A stretch of 64,000 nt of DNA from NCBI GenBank assembly GCA_038030265.1, contig CM075942.1:46528751-46592750 (forward strand). Reading direction: 5' to 3'. Both the position numbers and the translations under genes were made by a program. The notes below the pieces were generated by a model. It was not told where the DNA came from. It ran no database searches and worked only from the letters and a program-made list of their open reading frames with translations. This document shows, in pieces, positions 25,549 to 35,915 of this stretch. Each line of letters opens with the position of its first letter. The stretch's first letter is position 1. Origin of the DNA: Corythucha ciliata (lineage: Eukaryota > Arthropoda > Insecta > Hemiptera > Tingidae).

Positions 25549-26537
25549 TAGTGGCGGCGGAAGTGGGGTTCAGGGTCAGCGAATGCTCCCCTAATGGTCT
25601 GGCTGGGGGGAGCGGCGCTCGCCCCCAATCCGATGTTTGAGGAATCAAGAAAAAAAATGGCTTCGTGTTGAATTTGCCTCCTAAAAATTATCGTTCGCAC
25701 CTTCCACAACATCATTCACTAGCCAGATCTGAAAACTTTAGGCTTTGAAAGAGCCAACTATAACCACCGGAGTTGTTTGTTTTTATGGAGACAAACGTGA
25801 TATTGTTCTCGAATTTGCCAAAACAGCAAATTGGCTCCCCCAAGGTGTCTAATCCACGAAATTGCTTCTCTCACAAGCCACAAACGAGTGATATTGCTGT
25901 CTTGAACCCCGTGACTTTTTAATGTCAACCCCGCAAATATGGATTTTGAGGAAGTCAATCCTTCAAAATTGATTTTTCAAGGGCAAAATCGTTGAAATTT
26001 GGGCTTAAAGGGGTGAAAACTGTCAATTCTAATCGTTTAACCAAGACAATTCCAGTCAAGACCATAAAGAAGAGTAATGTGACTTTGGAATCAACTGTTT
26101 CGTCCTCCTCGTTGGTCTTTTTGGGTGATTAAATCCCGAGAAATTTAGTTCTTTGAGATCCAAATCCATGATATTTGTGTTTTGAAAGGCTAACCCCCTC
26201 GAAAATTATATTTTAATGCTCAATGGGATTTTTGCTCAGAGGGGAAAGTACATTTCACAGCCACTGGCGTATATCTACATCTATCTGGGCCCGGGGCGGA
26301 TAATTCTATGAGGCCCCTTAGTGCTTTTTCTCACTTTTAGCCACAAATACGTTGCAATCAGTAGTCGAGAATCGGCGTATTTTCAATTTTGAACTTTTTT
26401 GGAGATTTGTGTCCATTTTATCCGTGAATTAGCGCTTTTTCTCAATTTTCCGCAGGGAAATACCACTTTTCTGAATTTGAACGTAAAATTATCATTTTTA
26501 GGACCGCTTTATCAATCATTGTCGGTTAAGAAATTTA

Positions 26538-26678
26538 TGGCGTTTTCCATTTTCATAACATTCTGCTCTGAAGCCGAGCATTTCCACCCGTCTTCTTTGA
26601 ATTATATCATATGGTAACGGAGAAGACGGGTGGAAATGCTCGACTCCAGAGCGGGATTTTATGTAAATGGAAACGCCA
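26538..26678. mobile_element. Harbinger-type MITE, near-perfect hairpin
   Basis: A 141-bp palindrome beginning tggcgttttccatt and ending with its near complement aatggaaacgcca, flanked by TTA at 26,535-26,537 and 26,679-26,681. The centre contains ccacccgtc ... catatg ... gacgggtgg, shared with the MITEs at 35.0, 41.1 and 58.5 kb. Confidence 0.85.
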
Positions 26679-27000
26679 TTAAAGAACTGGTTTAGGGCAA
26701 ATCATCTGCCTAATGTTAGTAATCAACGCAAATGAACCGTGACGAAATATTTGATCCCGAAACAGATGAAGTTTTTAGTCAGCTCTTCAATCAACGATTG
26801 ATAAAGCGGGCATTATTCCATGAATTAGCGATGTTCATCCATGTTTGCTACAAATTGGCGTTTTGCTCAATTTTTAACCGCGAATTAGTCTTTTTTCTCA
26901 ATTTGAGCTGAAATTTAGAGTTTTCCTTAATTTTAGCCGCGCTAATTAGTGATTTTTTCAGTATGAATAAGGCGCTTGATTTACATTTCAGCCCCACATT

Positions 27001-28109
27001 CAGGGTGGGCAAAATACAAATACGTATTTGTATTTTAAAATACTTTTTAGATTGTATTTTAAATACATTTCAAAAAGTATTTTGTATTTCAAATTAAACC
27101 AAAATACAAATACTTTCCCAACTTGTTCTAAGGGTTTACGACTGAATACCACCTGATGCTTTTTGAGCGCTAGTTGTCTCGATTCTTGAACCTTTTTTGC
27201 CGCCCCATGAGGTTGGTTCCCCCAAGAGAGGTTTCAGCTTATGTGCTTTGTTCGCCGGATTCGTGTAACGTGTTCCTGTTCGAGATTTCGAGTTGTAGTA
27301 GTTGCAGGGGAAAGATTATGGAAATTGACGAAGCGGGCCCGTCGAAATCATCGACAAACCCGCCTCTCATTTTATATAAATATGGCTTATCATATTAATC
27401 AATTGGCGCGGTCTCAAACCCAAGGACATCATGCGCATGTCTAAATCATATGCCCAGGCTACGCAAGTGTCTGGGGTTGGATCTCCTAGTGTCCTAGTCC
27501 TACCCACCGAGTTAAAAACACGAGTACACGAATCCCTCATCCCTGGGGGACAGTGCAACCGCTGCACGGGGAAAAATGTCTAAATCCAAACCGATTGTTG
27601 TTCATGAGCTGCGGCTTGGTTGCTGTTTCCTAGGATTTCATAGCGAATTATAGCTTGCTCTCTTCAGAATACGTCACCTGCTGGCCTTCGTATACGCCAT
27701 GCCCTGGATCCAAGAAGACATTCTGGCAGCTTTGTCTCTCTAGTTTTATCAAGAAAATGCTACACGACTGTGCCGGTCAGGTCACCGATCTAGGAATTTA
27801 TGCAAAATTATCGCTGGAATGGATGAGGGGGGATATGTGTAGGGTGTGTATGAGGATCTCATTAAAATCGTCGTGAGTCTGACCTTCCTGGTTCAGTAGG
27901 CCTTCAAATATTATATTTTTCTGTTTTGAAAAGAGTTTTATGCTTGGACGAAAAAGTATTTTGTATTTTGTATTCAAAATACAACTACGTATTTGTATTT
28001 GTATTTTAAAATACAATTGGAATTGTATTTTTTATTTCAATTACATTTCCAAAAGTATTTTGTGTTTTGTATTTGAAATACTTTTTTCGAAGTATTTTGC
28101 CCACCCCTG
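27001..28109. mobile_element. Non-autonomous hAT element with perfect 8-bp duplication
   Basis: It starts cagggtgggcaaaatac and ends gtattttgcccacccctg, the classic CAGGGGTGGGCAA hAT terminus. The octamer cccacatt flanks both sides exactly (26,993-27,000 and 28,110-28,117). The subterminal regions are dense in gtatttgtattttaaaatac words on both sides. The 1.1-kb interior has only short open frames (27,174-27,876) without recognisable transposase domains. It lies inside the older element 25,549-29,586. Confidence 0.93.
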
Positions 28110-28117
28110 CCCACATT

Positions 28118-28700
28118 GGCCATTTGATTTCAATTTAGTTATGGATTAGCATTTTTTCTTAGTTTCAGCAAAATGTCCTTAGAAAATACGGATTGGCGTG
28201 TTCTCAATTTTAGTTTAGCCGCGAATAATTGATTTTTTTTTATTTTTACCCGCAAATTAACTTTTTCCCTAGTTTACTAGCGAATTAGCGCTTTCACTTA
28301 ATGTTATCGACGGATTAGGCGATTTTTATCAATTTTAGCCGCGGGCTTAGCCCGAAAACAGCACATTAGCAGGTTTTTGGGTACATTTTAGCCGTAAAAT
28401 TGCCACTATACACCGAGAATCAGCGATTTTTTCTAAATTATGATCTGAAAGTTGCATCGAGAAACATTAGCTCTTTTTCCACATTTTGGCTGCCTACTCG
28501 CCCCAACATCGGTACATTAGAGCACCTTCTCAATTTTACCTGCTTAAGGGCCTAAAGTAACTTGGGAATCAGCGTACTTTCTCTATTATAGCCGCGAATT
28601 TTCTTCCATAAGGCACACATTTTCTACATTTTAGCCGTCAGAATTTCGCTTTCTCCATCTCAGATCAACAGTAAAGCTCAATTCCCCAAGTCGGATAGAA
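28118..28700. repeat. Minisatellite, continuation after hAT insertion
   Basis: The gcgaattagcg / caattttagccgc array seen at 26.3-27.0 kb resumes here, showing that the 1.1-kb hAT split one older array. Confidence 0.75.
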
Positions 28701-30162
28701 TGAAAATCGTCGAAAGGAGCCTAGTCAACCATTAAAACAAAACTTAAACCCCGACAAATACAAACAGAAAAGGCCAGTTATTCAAAGTAACAGTCCGTTT
28801 GAAACTCCCTGGCGAATGCATTCACTTTACTTGCTAAAGTGATTCGTTCTTTCAGCATTATCGTGTTCCCAAAACGAACTAGGAAGTAATACATTGTATG
28901 AAAAACAGAAAAAAAAAAAAAAATAAATAAAAATTACATAGAATTGAAAGGCGCTTCAAACAGTTGGCAAGATGCGCGCAATCCTTGTCCCTTATCAAAC
29001 GAAAAAAGAGGAGCGTATCTTACTCTTGCTCTATTTTCACTGGGCCGCTCGCTGAACCTACAATAAGTGATTTCTCGCTGAAGCATGCAGTTTTCATCGG
29101 GAGTCGCGTTTGGCTGTTATTTCATCTCTGCCCCACGCCGCACTTTTCAACGTCCACTAATTTTGTTGTTCTAGAATATTTTTGTGCGTCAATAATAAAA
29201 AATGAACGCGTTGGGCGTTTATGCTCTGTTTGGATAGATCATGAATATTTTATTTTCTTTAAAATAAGTAATTTTATGCTTTTAACCCTAAATTATGCGT
29301 TTTCATGCTGCTATCCCGCAAATATGCAATTTTATGCAAAAAAATTCTTCGCAATGAAAATCCGATCCCTACAAATTACCAAGGAAAATGAACCCAGAAA
29401 CAAGAGAATTTCATGAAGAGGCGGTGAATTTGGCGAAGGATTTGGAATTTTTGCCACAAGAATTGTATTTTTGCACATGCAGGCATAATTGATTCGCAAA
29501 ATGGTATTTCCTAGAAGGGGGGGGGGATAAATCCGAACTGCTCAGATTCTTGCTCCCCCAATGCCGGCTGACTTCCGCCGCCACTGAGGGAGCAGGGAGC
29601 ACGACCGAGGCAAGGCAAATAATGTAAATGGGGTCGGTTTAGAAATCTCGCGTCTTCTGAGGCCTCTTGGTCTGTTGGGAAGCCGGTGGGGTGGTGGGGC
29701 TGGTGAAGGGTACGGCTGAAAAACTTGGGCTCCGAAGTCTGGCCGCAGACGAAGAGAGATCAAGTTTATGAAGATTTTTTCTCTCTCTCTCTTCGTCTTC
29801 CCCCCAAAAAATGCTGACGCCCTCGTGCTTTGAGTTGCCATTATTTCATTCTTTCATTTCTCGTTGTCACCAAGAATCGTTTTTTCTTGTGTTTTTGACT
29901 CAGTATATTAGTCAAGTTAATAATATAATTATTATTGTTCGTGTTTCGTTCGGGCATTCCGCGATCGGGGATTTAGTCCCTCGACGAACTCAACGCGCTC
30001 GAACGGTTTTGGAGGAGACAAGACACATTATTTTGTTCATTGTCTAGCATTTTGTAAGTTTTTCGTTTCTTTTTTATTTTATCCCTTGTGCTCCCCATTG
30101 TTGAGCCAAATTTTCAATTCATTTTTTTTTCTGGGATTTATTAATTGATTATTCATTTTAAA

Positions 30163-31770
30163 ATGGGTGAAAACACTGTGAGTGACCTCGTGGACTCCCT
30201 TTTGGAGGTGACGTTTTCCCGAAGGTCTCCAGTCGAGAAAAAAGAAATTTTAGATAAAGGTAGACCAAGGCCGATCATTTCTTTCTTTTGTACTGAAGAA
30301 AATAAGACCCGAAGTTTCAAAACCACCGGGTGTGAAGTGCATTCCTGGCTTCGAGGTAGTTCGACTTATTTATGCAAGTTACTCTGTTGGCCGTGTTTGC
30401 TTTTTCCCAATCAAAACAAATATTTGGAACCGCGTGGGTTATTCCGACTTGAATAATTTGTCCAGAAGCTTAAAATTGCACGTGACTTCAAAACATCATA
30501 ATATATCGTGCCACATCACATGAAAATCATTCGTGAAAGGGACTATTTGTCTATTATGGATCAACTTTCGGAGCAGGCCAGACTCGACAAAATTCAGTAT
30601 AATAAAGATGTTGCATTAAACAGACAAATCATAAAAAAATTGATAGATTTGACAGTCGTATTAAGGAAACAAGAGCTTCCTTTCAGAAGCCATGACGAGT
30701 CCGAGACGTCCCCTAATCGTGGGAATTTCAAAAAAAATTTTTGAAGTGTTGATAAATTCGGACCAGAAATTTAAAACAGCACTATTCGAAATTACCTTTT
30801 TTTTCAAGGAGTATCCAAAACAGTTCAGAACGAACTCATCGACGGCATTTATTTCGAAATTTTTGAGCGCGTTTCTGAAAATTTTTAAAAATGTTTGTTT
30901 CACTCTATCCAAGCTGATGAAACAATTAACTGACATCACCGAGCGGGCTCAATGCTCCATAGTGATCAGGTTTGTGGATTCGAAGGGGGACATCAGGGAA
31001 CACTTCATGGGGTTCCATGATTTGGATGACGAAAGGTCGGCTTCAGGATTTTTTAAAATCGTACAAAGTGTTTTGAAAGATTTCAACCTCTCTGAAAAGT
31101 TGATTGCCCAAACCGCCCAAAGCGCCGATGGCGGTAGCGTTATGACTGGTCACTTGAATGGGCTCCGAACTCTCGTTTGCGAAAATATTGCTCCTCATGC
31201 TTTATTTGTCCACTTTTCTTCAATAGTGTATTTTCGAAGACAGAACAGTTGTACGCAATCCTCCAAAAAAATCTGTTGACGTTCAATTTTGCCAAAATTC
31301 AGTTGATTTTTGCATAAATTCATTATGGGCTATGCGGAGCGACTGTAAATTTCAAGAATTTATTGATTTGACCAACTCAGAGCTTGCCACCGAAATTGCA
31401 CAGAAAAGACTCTCGTTAAAAAAGGTTTATTTTGAAGTTTAGATACGTTAATCAATCAAATGGAATCCCGTTTTAGTAGTTTGAAATATTTGAGATTTTC
31501 AATTTTGGAAGACCCCGCAGTAGATTCAATCAATTTCGTGAGAAGTTTCCTGAGGAAGAGCTCGCTTGCTTGACGAAAAATTACGGTAAACTTTTCGAAA
31601 AAAGAAAATTACAGACTGAATTGGAATTGATATATTCCGAGAAACACAAATCTGTGTTTCACAAAAATGATTTGCCCTCATTAATCAAGAGTGTTGTTGT
31701 CAATGAAGTTGGCTGAAATTGTACCAGAGGCTTACAAATTATTTTGTCTCATCGTTACAATTCACCTACA
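30163..31770 (+). pseudogene. Broken hAT transposase (ZMYM1-like, DUF4371 type)
   Basis: Translated pieces follow the order of ZMYM1-like hAT proteins. First comes a TTF-type zinc-finger region (GCEVHSWLRG, CWPCLLFPN, then LSRSLKLHVTSKHH in a shifted frame). A linker follows (KQELPFRSHDES, then NRGNF), then the DUF4371/catalytic part (GFHDLDDERSA, EKLIAQT, GHLNGL, HALFVHF), and finally scattered C-terminal fragments (FPEEELACLTKNYGKLF; AEIVPEAYKLFCLIVTI). Frame changes occur near 30,430 and between about 30,690 and 30,740. Stops interrupt after 31,277, the central catalytic block is largely missing, and the acidic cluster normally before the TD pair is shortened. The gene is therefore dead. 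Element ends were not located. Confidence 0.85.
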
Positions 31771-32304
31771 TCGTTACATTCACCTACAATGCACCTAATT
31801 CACTTGCCATTAAACTCATGCCATTTTTGTCGTAATTATGTACTACTTTGTCCTATTTCTTTGTTCTCATCACTCTTTCATTTCTTCATGTTTTCGTTCA
31901 TTTCTTTATGATTTCTTTCTTTGTCTCCAAGTTTTCGTTGCTCATGTCTTCCTTCAATTCATCATTTTTTGTGATTCAGGTTTCCGCCACTGAACTGATA
32001 AGTCGAATTATCGCAGAATCTGGGGAGAAATTTGGTCCGAAAAAGTCCCATTTTCCTATTACTATAGGCTGGTCAGTATGGTAGTGAGTGTTCACCCCCT
32101 TCACTAGTTACTTCACGACGTTGGGGCCACTAGGCTGAATTGAAAGGATCTCCAGTCGAGATCAAAGCTGGAGGCCTGTTCCCTATTACATTAAATTTCA
32201 GTTAAAAACTTCGGCCTATTGGTGATAAGCTTATCACACAAAATTACAAATTCGTGGACGAATTTTTACTTTCAGTTAAGTAGGTAATCAGTCTTTTCAT
32301 TCGT

Positions 32305-34427
32305 TAGGCCAGTCAATATAAACATCAAACATCGCAAATATGCATGTAATTGTTTTTTCTTCTGCACGTTGTTAGGGCCAATGAGAGTAGTTTATACTCA
32401 AGTTTGCAACCTTCAAAACATTGTGCTCAACTCGTGGCACTAGAAAAACCACGAAATTCCATCAATGTTTTAGGTTGTTGAACAAAAATACCAGAAGAAA
32501 GCGTTTTTCGAGCATGACCACAGTATACATTGTTGAAGCCAACTAAATTTGCTACAATTTAAGCCCAGTCCGAGCGTCCTACGTTTGTTATTTTCGGAGA
32601 TACAGCCAATCAAGAAATATGTAATATGACCAAAAAGCGGGATTTTATTGATATGGTTGTTTTTCAAGACTCGTAGCACTCAAACATAATGTTCCTACAG
32701 AATATCCACGCGAGAATAATTCTTAGGCAGTAGCTCAATTTGAATCTGACGCTATTGCCTAAAATTTATTTTCGCGTGGATATTCTATGGGACAGGGTGA
32801 CTGGTACTTGGTTGAGCAAAATAATAGGGGTGATTAAACATCCAAAATGCAACAAAAATTGTCTCATGACCTAGGGTCCGATTTCCTTTCCTAGTCGAGA
32901 TAATAGATTCTTTCACGTTTTTCAGCACATCACTGGTTTTCGCAACAAAAACAGCTGTAACTTGGGAAGCATGCGTCGTAGTTTAAATCCAACGATTGAA
33001 AAGAGCACACTTTTTTCTGTGTGAGTAAGGAAATTTTGTCCAAAGTTAGCGAAATATTCTTGGAGTAAACTGGGAAAATATCAGGATATTTTTATAAATG
33101 TCAGTTTTTGACAACCGTTCAAAGCTAGACTACATTAGTCATGGTGCTCCTAGCGCCCGGCAAATTCCTCGAAAACTGTGTGAAGTAACTTGGTTTAATA
33201 CTTCATGCTTATTTTACTCCTGTCCTTCGCAATGTTTTGAGAAAAATCCATTGTTATACCAAAAAATAAGGCAATTAGGCCCATTTAGAGTGCCTAAAAG
33301 AAGATACGATAGCTATTTCAAGAAATTCTTTTCCGCTTATTCCACTTTTATTTGTCTTTCCCCATAGATTAGCATAGGAAAAGTGAATTAAGCTGAAAAA
33401 AAAAGTTTTGGGAATGACTCTTGATCTTCTTGTAGGCACTCAAAATGGGCCTCATAGCCTCATTTTTTGATATAACAATGGATTTTTATCAAAAAATTGC
33501 AAAGGACAGGAGTAAAATAAGCATGAAGTTTTAAACTAAGTTTCTTCATACAGCTTTAGAGGAACTTGCCAGGTGCTGGGAGCACCATGGCTAATATAGT
33601 CTAGCTTTGAACAGTTGTCAAAAACTGACATTTTTTAAAATATCCTGATATTTTCCCAGTTTACTCAAAGAATATTTAGCTATCATTAGACAAAATGTCT
33701 TTACTCACAAAAAAAAAAAACGCTGCGAATTATCGAACAATGCCTTATTATTTCGACTGTTTATGGGTTTATTATTCATGTATGTAGTCAAATCCGGCTT
33801 GAAATTACATGAAAATCGACACCCCACACCCCTATGATCCCAAATCCTTTGAAAATCCCCATTTTGGACCCGCTTTTGACCCATAAAACCCCAGGGAGTT
33901 ATTTGTTTAAACTGATCAGATGTTAGGACCAACTAGATCCCAAATGGAGTCTATGTGCGAAAGAACGAGTTTTTTCGAGCAATCCTAGGGCAAGATATGG
34001 CCCGGACGGCGGACGGACATTTTTTTTTTTTTTTTTCAGATTTGGATTCTACGCACTTTGAAACGTAAAACTACAAATTTTGAGGGGGGGTCAACAAATT
34101 TTTTTTGCGATACGATTACAAAGACTTATTATTGAGACCCAGGATGCTCGGGCATGACTTAAATTGTAGCAAATTTAGTTGGCTTTAACAATGTATGCTG
34201 TGGTTATGCTCGAAAAACTCTTTCTTCTGGTATTTTTGTTTAAAAAAACCAGAAAAAGTGATGAAATTTCTTAGATTTCGAGTGCCATGAGTTAAGCACA
34301 AGGTTTTGAGGGTTGCAAACTTGAGTAATAACTGCTCTCATTGGTCCTAACAACACGCAACAAAAAATCAATTACATGCATGTTTGCGATTTACCCCGAT
34401 TTTTGTGTCCATATATTGACTGGTCTA
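32305..34427. mobile_element. 2.1-kb foldback element with long inverted arms
   Basis: Outer arms of nearly 300 bp (32,305-32,590 versus 34,140-34,427) are about 80% inverted copies, judged by eye. Shared words include ccagtcaatata, caagtttgcaacc, accagaagaaag and gccaactaaatttgctacaa. Inner arms of about 300 bp (33,015-33,310 versus 33,400-33,710) form a second palindrome, with words such as aatatcctgatattttccca. The segments between outer and inner arms are not complementary. TA dinucleotides flank the tips. No transposase was recognised, and a smaller palindrome is nested at 32,691-32,796. Confidence 0.8.
32691..32796. mobile_element. Small palindromic MITE nested in foldback arm
   Basis: agaatatccacgcgagaataa on the left pairs with ttattttcgcgtggatattct on the right, and gcctaa words pair towards the centre. 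Only the left foldback arm carries it, so it inserted after the foldback formed. Confidence 0.7.
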
Positions 34428-34600
34428 TCGGGTCGATAACATAATATACATTTGGGGTATTCATGAAAAATGTTCAACCTTGTTTGTTATTTGCTGAATT
34501 CCGAACCGATGGGTAAGGCCATAGAAACGGAGAAACTGAACACAAAAAATACGAAATAACAGGGTACAGGGTTAACGTTGAATTATGTTATGGGAAATTA

Positions 34601-35875
34601 TAGTAGGGGAGCCCAAGAGGGGATTTCGGGATATATTCAAGCGCGTCAGATTAACATACTGCGGATACCTTGTACCTAGTTGAGTATCTCCACCAAATAT
34701 GAGCCCTATAAATGTGGCCGCCCGTCAAGGATAAAACGTCAGATAAGTAAAAAAAAAATTGATCATCAGACATTCTCGAGCGCGGCAGATTAAGGAAGTG
34801 GGAATTAATTACATGCTGAAAAGTCTATATTCCACTAATCTGACAATTTAAGAGTGACGCAAAGACGGAGGAGGTCTACAAACTTGTAAAAAAAAAACGT
34901 CATCTCGACATTCTCGAGCGTGGCTAATTTTTTTTTATTTTGAAGGGAATAATTCAAGGATAACGAAAAATACATAATCTGACGATTTCCATAAGCCGAA
35001 ATAGAAAAAAATCGTCGATAAAGTTTAGTAATTATTCAACTCTTGGGGCCAATTCAGTGAAACTTAGCGCCCACCCGTCTTGTGTGAAACATATGTTCCA
35101 ATTCGGGAGGACGGGTGGATAGCGCCGGCGCTAAATTTTACTGAATAGGTTGCCATATGTGTTGAATAATTAAGTTTAAAAAAAAAATTGCGCTTTTCTC
35201 TCTCATATCAGTCTATTGTAGAAAAAGGTCCTTTACATCACAATTTCAGTTAACCTAAACTTACTCTTTCGAAAATGGTGCAGAAAAGTAGGACTTAGGC
35301 ACCAAAAATAGGGCGAATTTTTTTAAAAAGTGTCAGATTAGGCGAATCCCTCGAGATAATCGTCAGATTACTAGAGAGCACGTTTAGAACGTCAGTATGA
35401 AGCATATATTATCAAAACGATGATGAGTATTTCAAAATGACGATTTTTTTTGCACATTCTGATAAGGGCCACGAGTTTGCGTTACCTCCAAATCGTCAGA
35501 TTATTGAATGAGAGCTTATTTTAGGTTCACTTAACATTCCCTTAGAAAATCTGACGCGCTCGATTAATTTTTTTTTTTTTTCATTTTCAACCCTTACGTA
35601 CGGACCACCCCCACCATGCAAACTGTCAGATTAACATGCATACTTCATTAAAAATACGAAGACAATTGATGCTGTAAATATCTGACGCGCTCGAGAATGT
35701 CCATACAACAGTTTTTTTTTTTTACATTTTTGAAAGTCTATAGCCGCTCTCCCCACCGATGAAAAGGTGTGCATCATATAACAATTTTATCTTTTTATCA
35801 TCTAAGCTTTGCAACCCAATAGGTCTCTACGACGCTCGAGTAAATCCCCATTTAGCATCGTGGGCTCCCCTACTA
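34601..35875. mobile_element. 1.3-kb TIR element with internal gtcagatta / gacgcgctcga motifs
   Basis: The terminal inverted repeat tagtaggggagccca (34,601-34,615) is mirrored by tgggctcccctacta (35,861-35,875), flanked by TTA on each side. The interior has no long frame but about a dozen copies, in both orientations, of gtcagatta and gacgcgctcgag(aatgtc). Family is uncertain. Its right tip is 41 bp beyond the stop codon of the MFSD11-like gene, so that gene's 3' UTR must enter the element. The only AATAAA noted on the - strand in this stretch is at 34,934-34,939. Confidence 0.75.
35024..35174. mobile_element. Palindromic MITE nested in the 1.3-kb element
   Basis: Outer arms taattattcaact / gttgaataatta and inner arms ggccaattcagtg / ctgaataggttgcc enclose a core ccacccgtc ... 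gaaacatatgtt ... gacgggtgg shared with the 26.5, 41.1 and 58.5 kb MITEs. The arms differ from those relatives. Confidence 0.7.
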
Positions 35876-35915
35876 TTATGTTAAATTTCCGAGCATGAAT
35901 ACCCCTAATATTCTA

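Larger units (their letters stand above)
25549..29586. mobile_element. Composite hAT-type element filled with minisatellite
   Basis: Inverted ends match over at least 15 bp: agtggcggcggaagt at 25,550 and acttccgccgccact ending at 29,585. Flanking octamers aggtagca (25,541-25,548) and agggagca (29,587-29,594) agree at 7 of 8 positions, as expected for an old 8-bp hAT duplication. Inside lie a gcgaattagcg minisatellite (about 26.3-28.6 kb), a younger hAT element (27,001-28,109) and a Harbinger-type MITE (26,538-26,678). No transposase frame was recognised, so it would be non-autonomous. A solo end of the same family occurs at about 39,112. Confidence 0.72.

Noticed and set aside
29542..29841. 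99-residue - frame rich in Arg/Pro
   Set aside because: Overlaps the hAT terminus; a similar frame at 38,868-39,125 overlaps a copy of the same terminus, so the similarity reflects transposon DNA.
31848..32084. Hydrophobic 78-residue + frame
   Set aside because: T-rich sequence just past the dead hAT transposase gives Phe/Ser/Leu-rich translation; no evidence of a real membrane protein.
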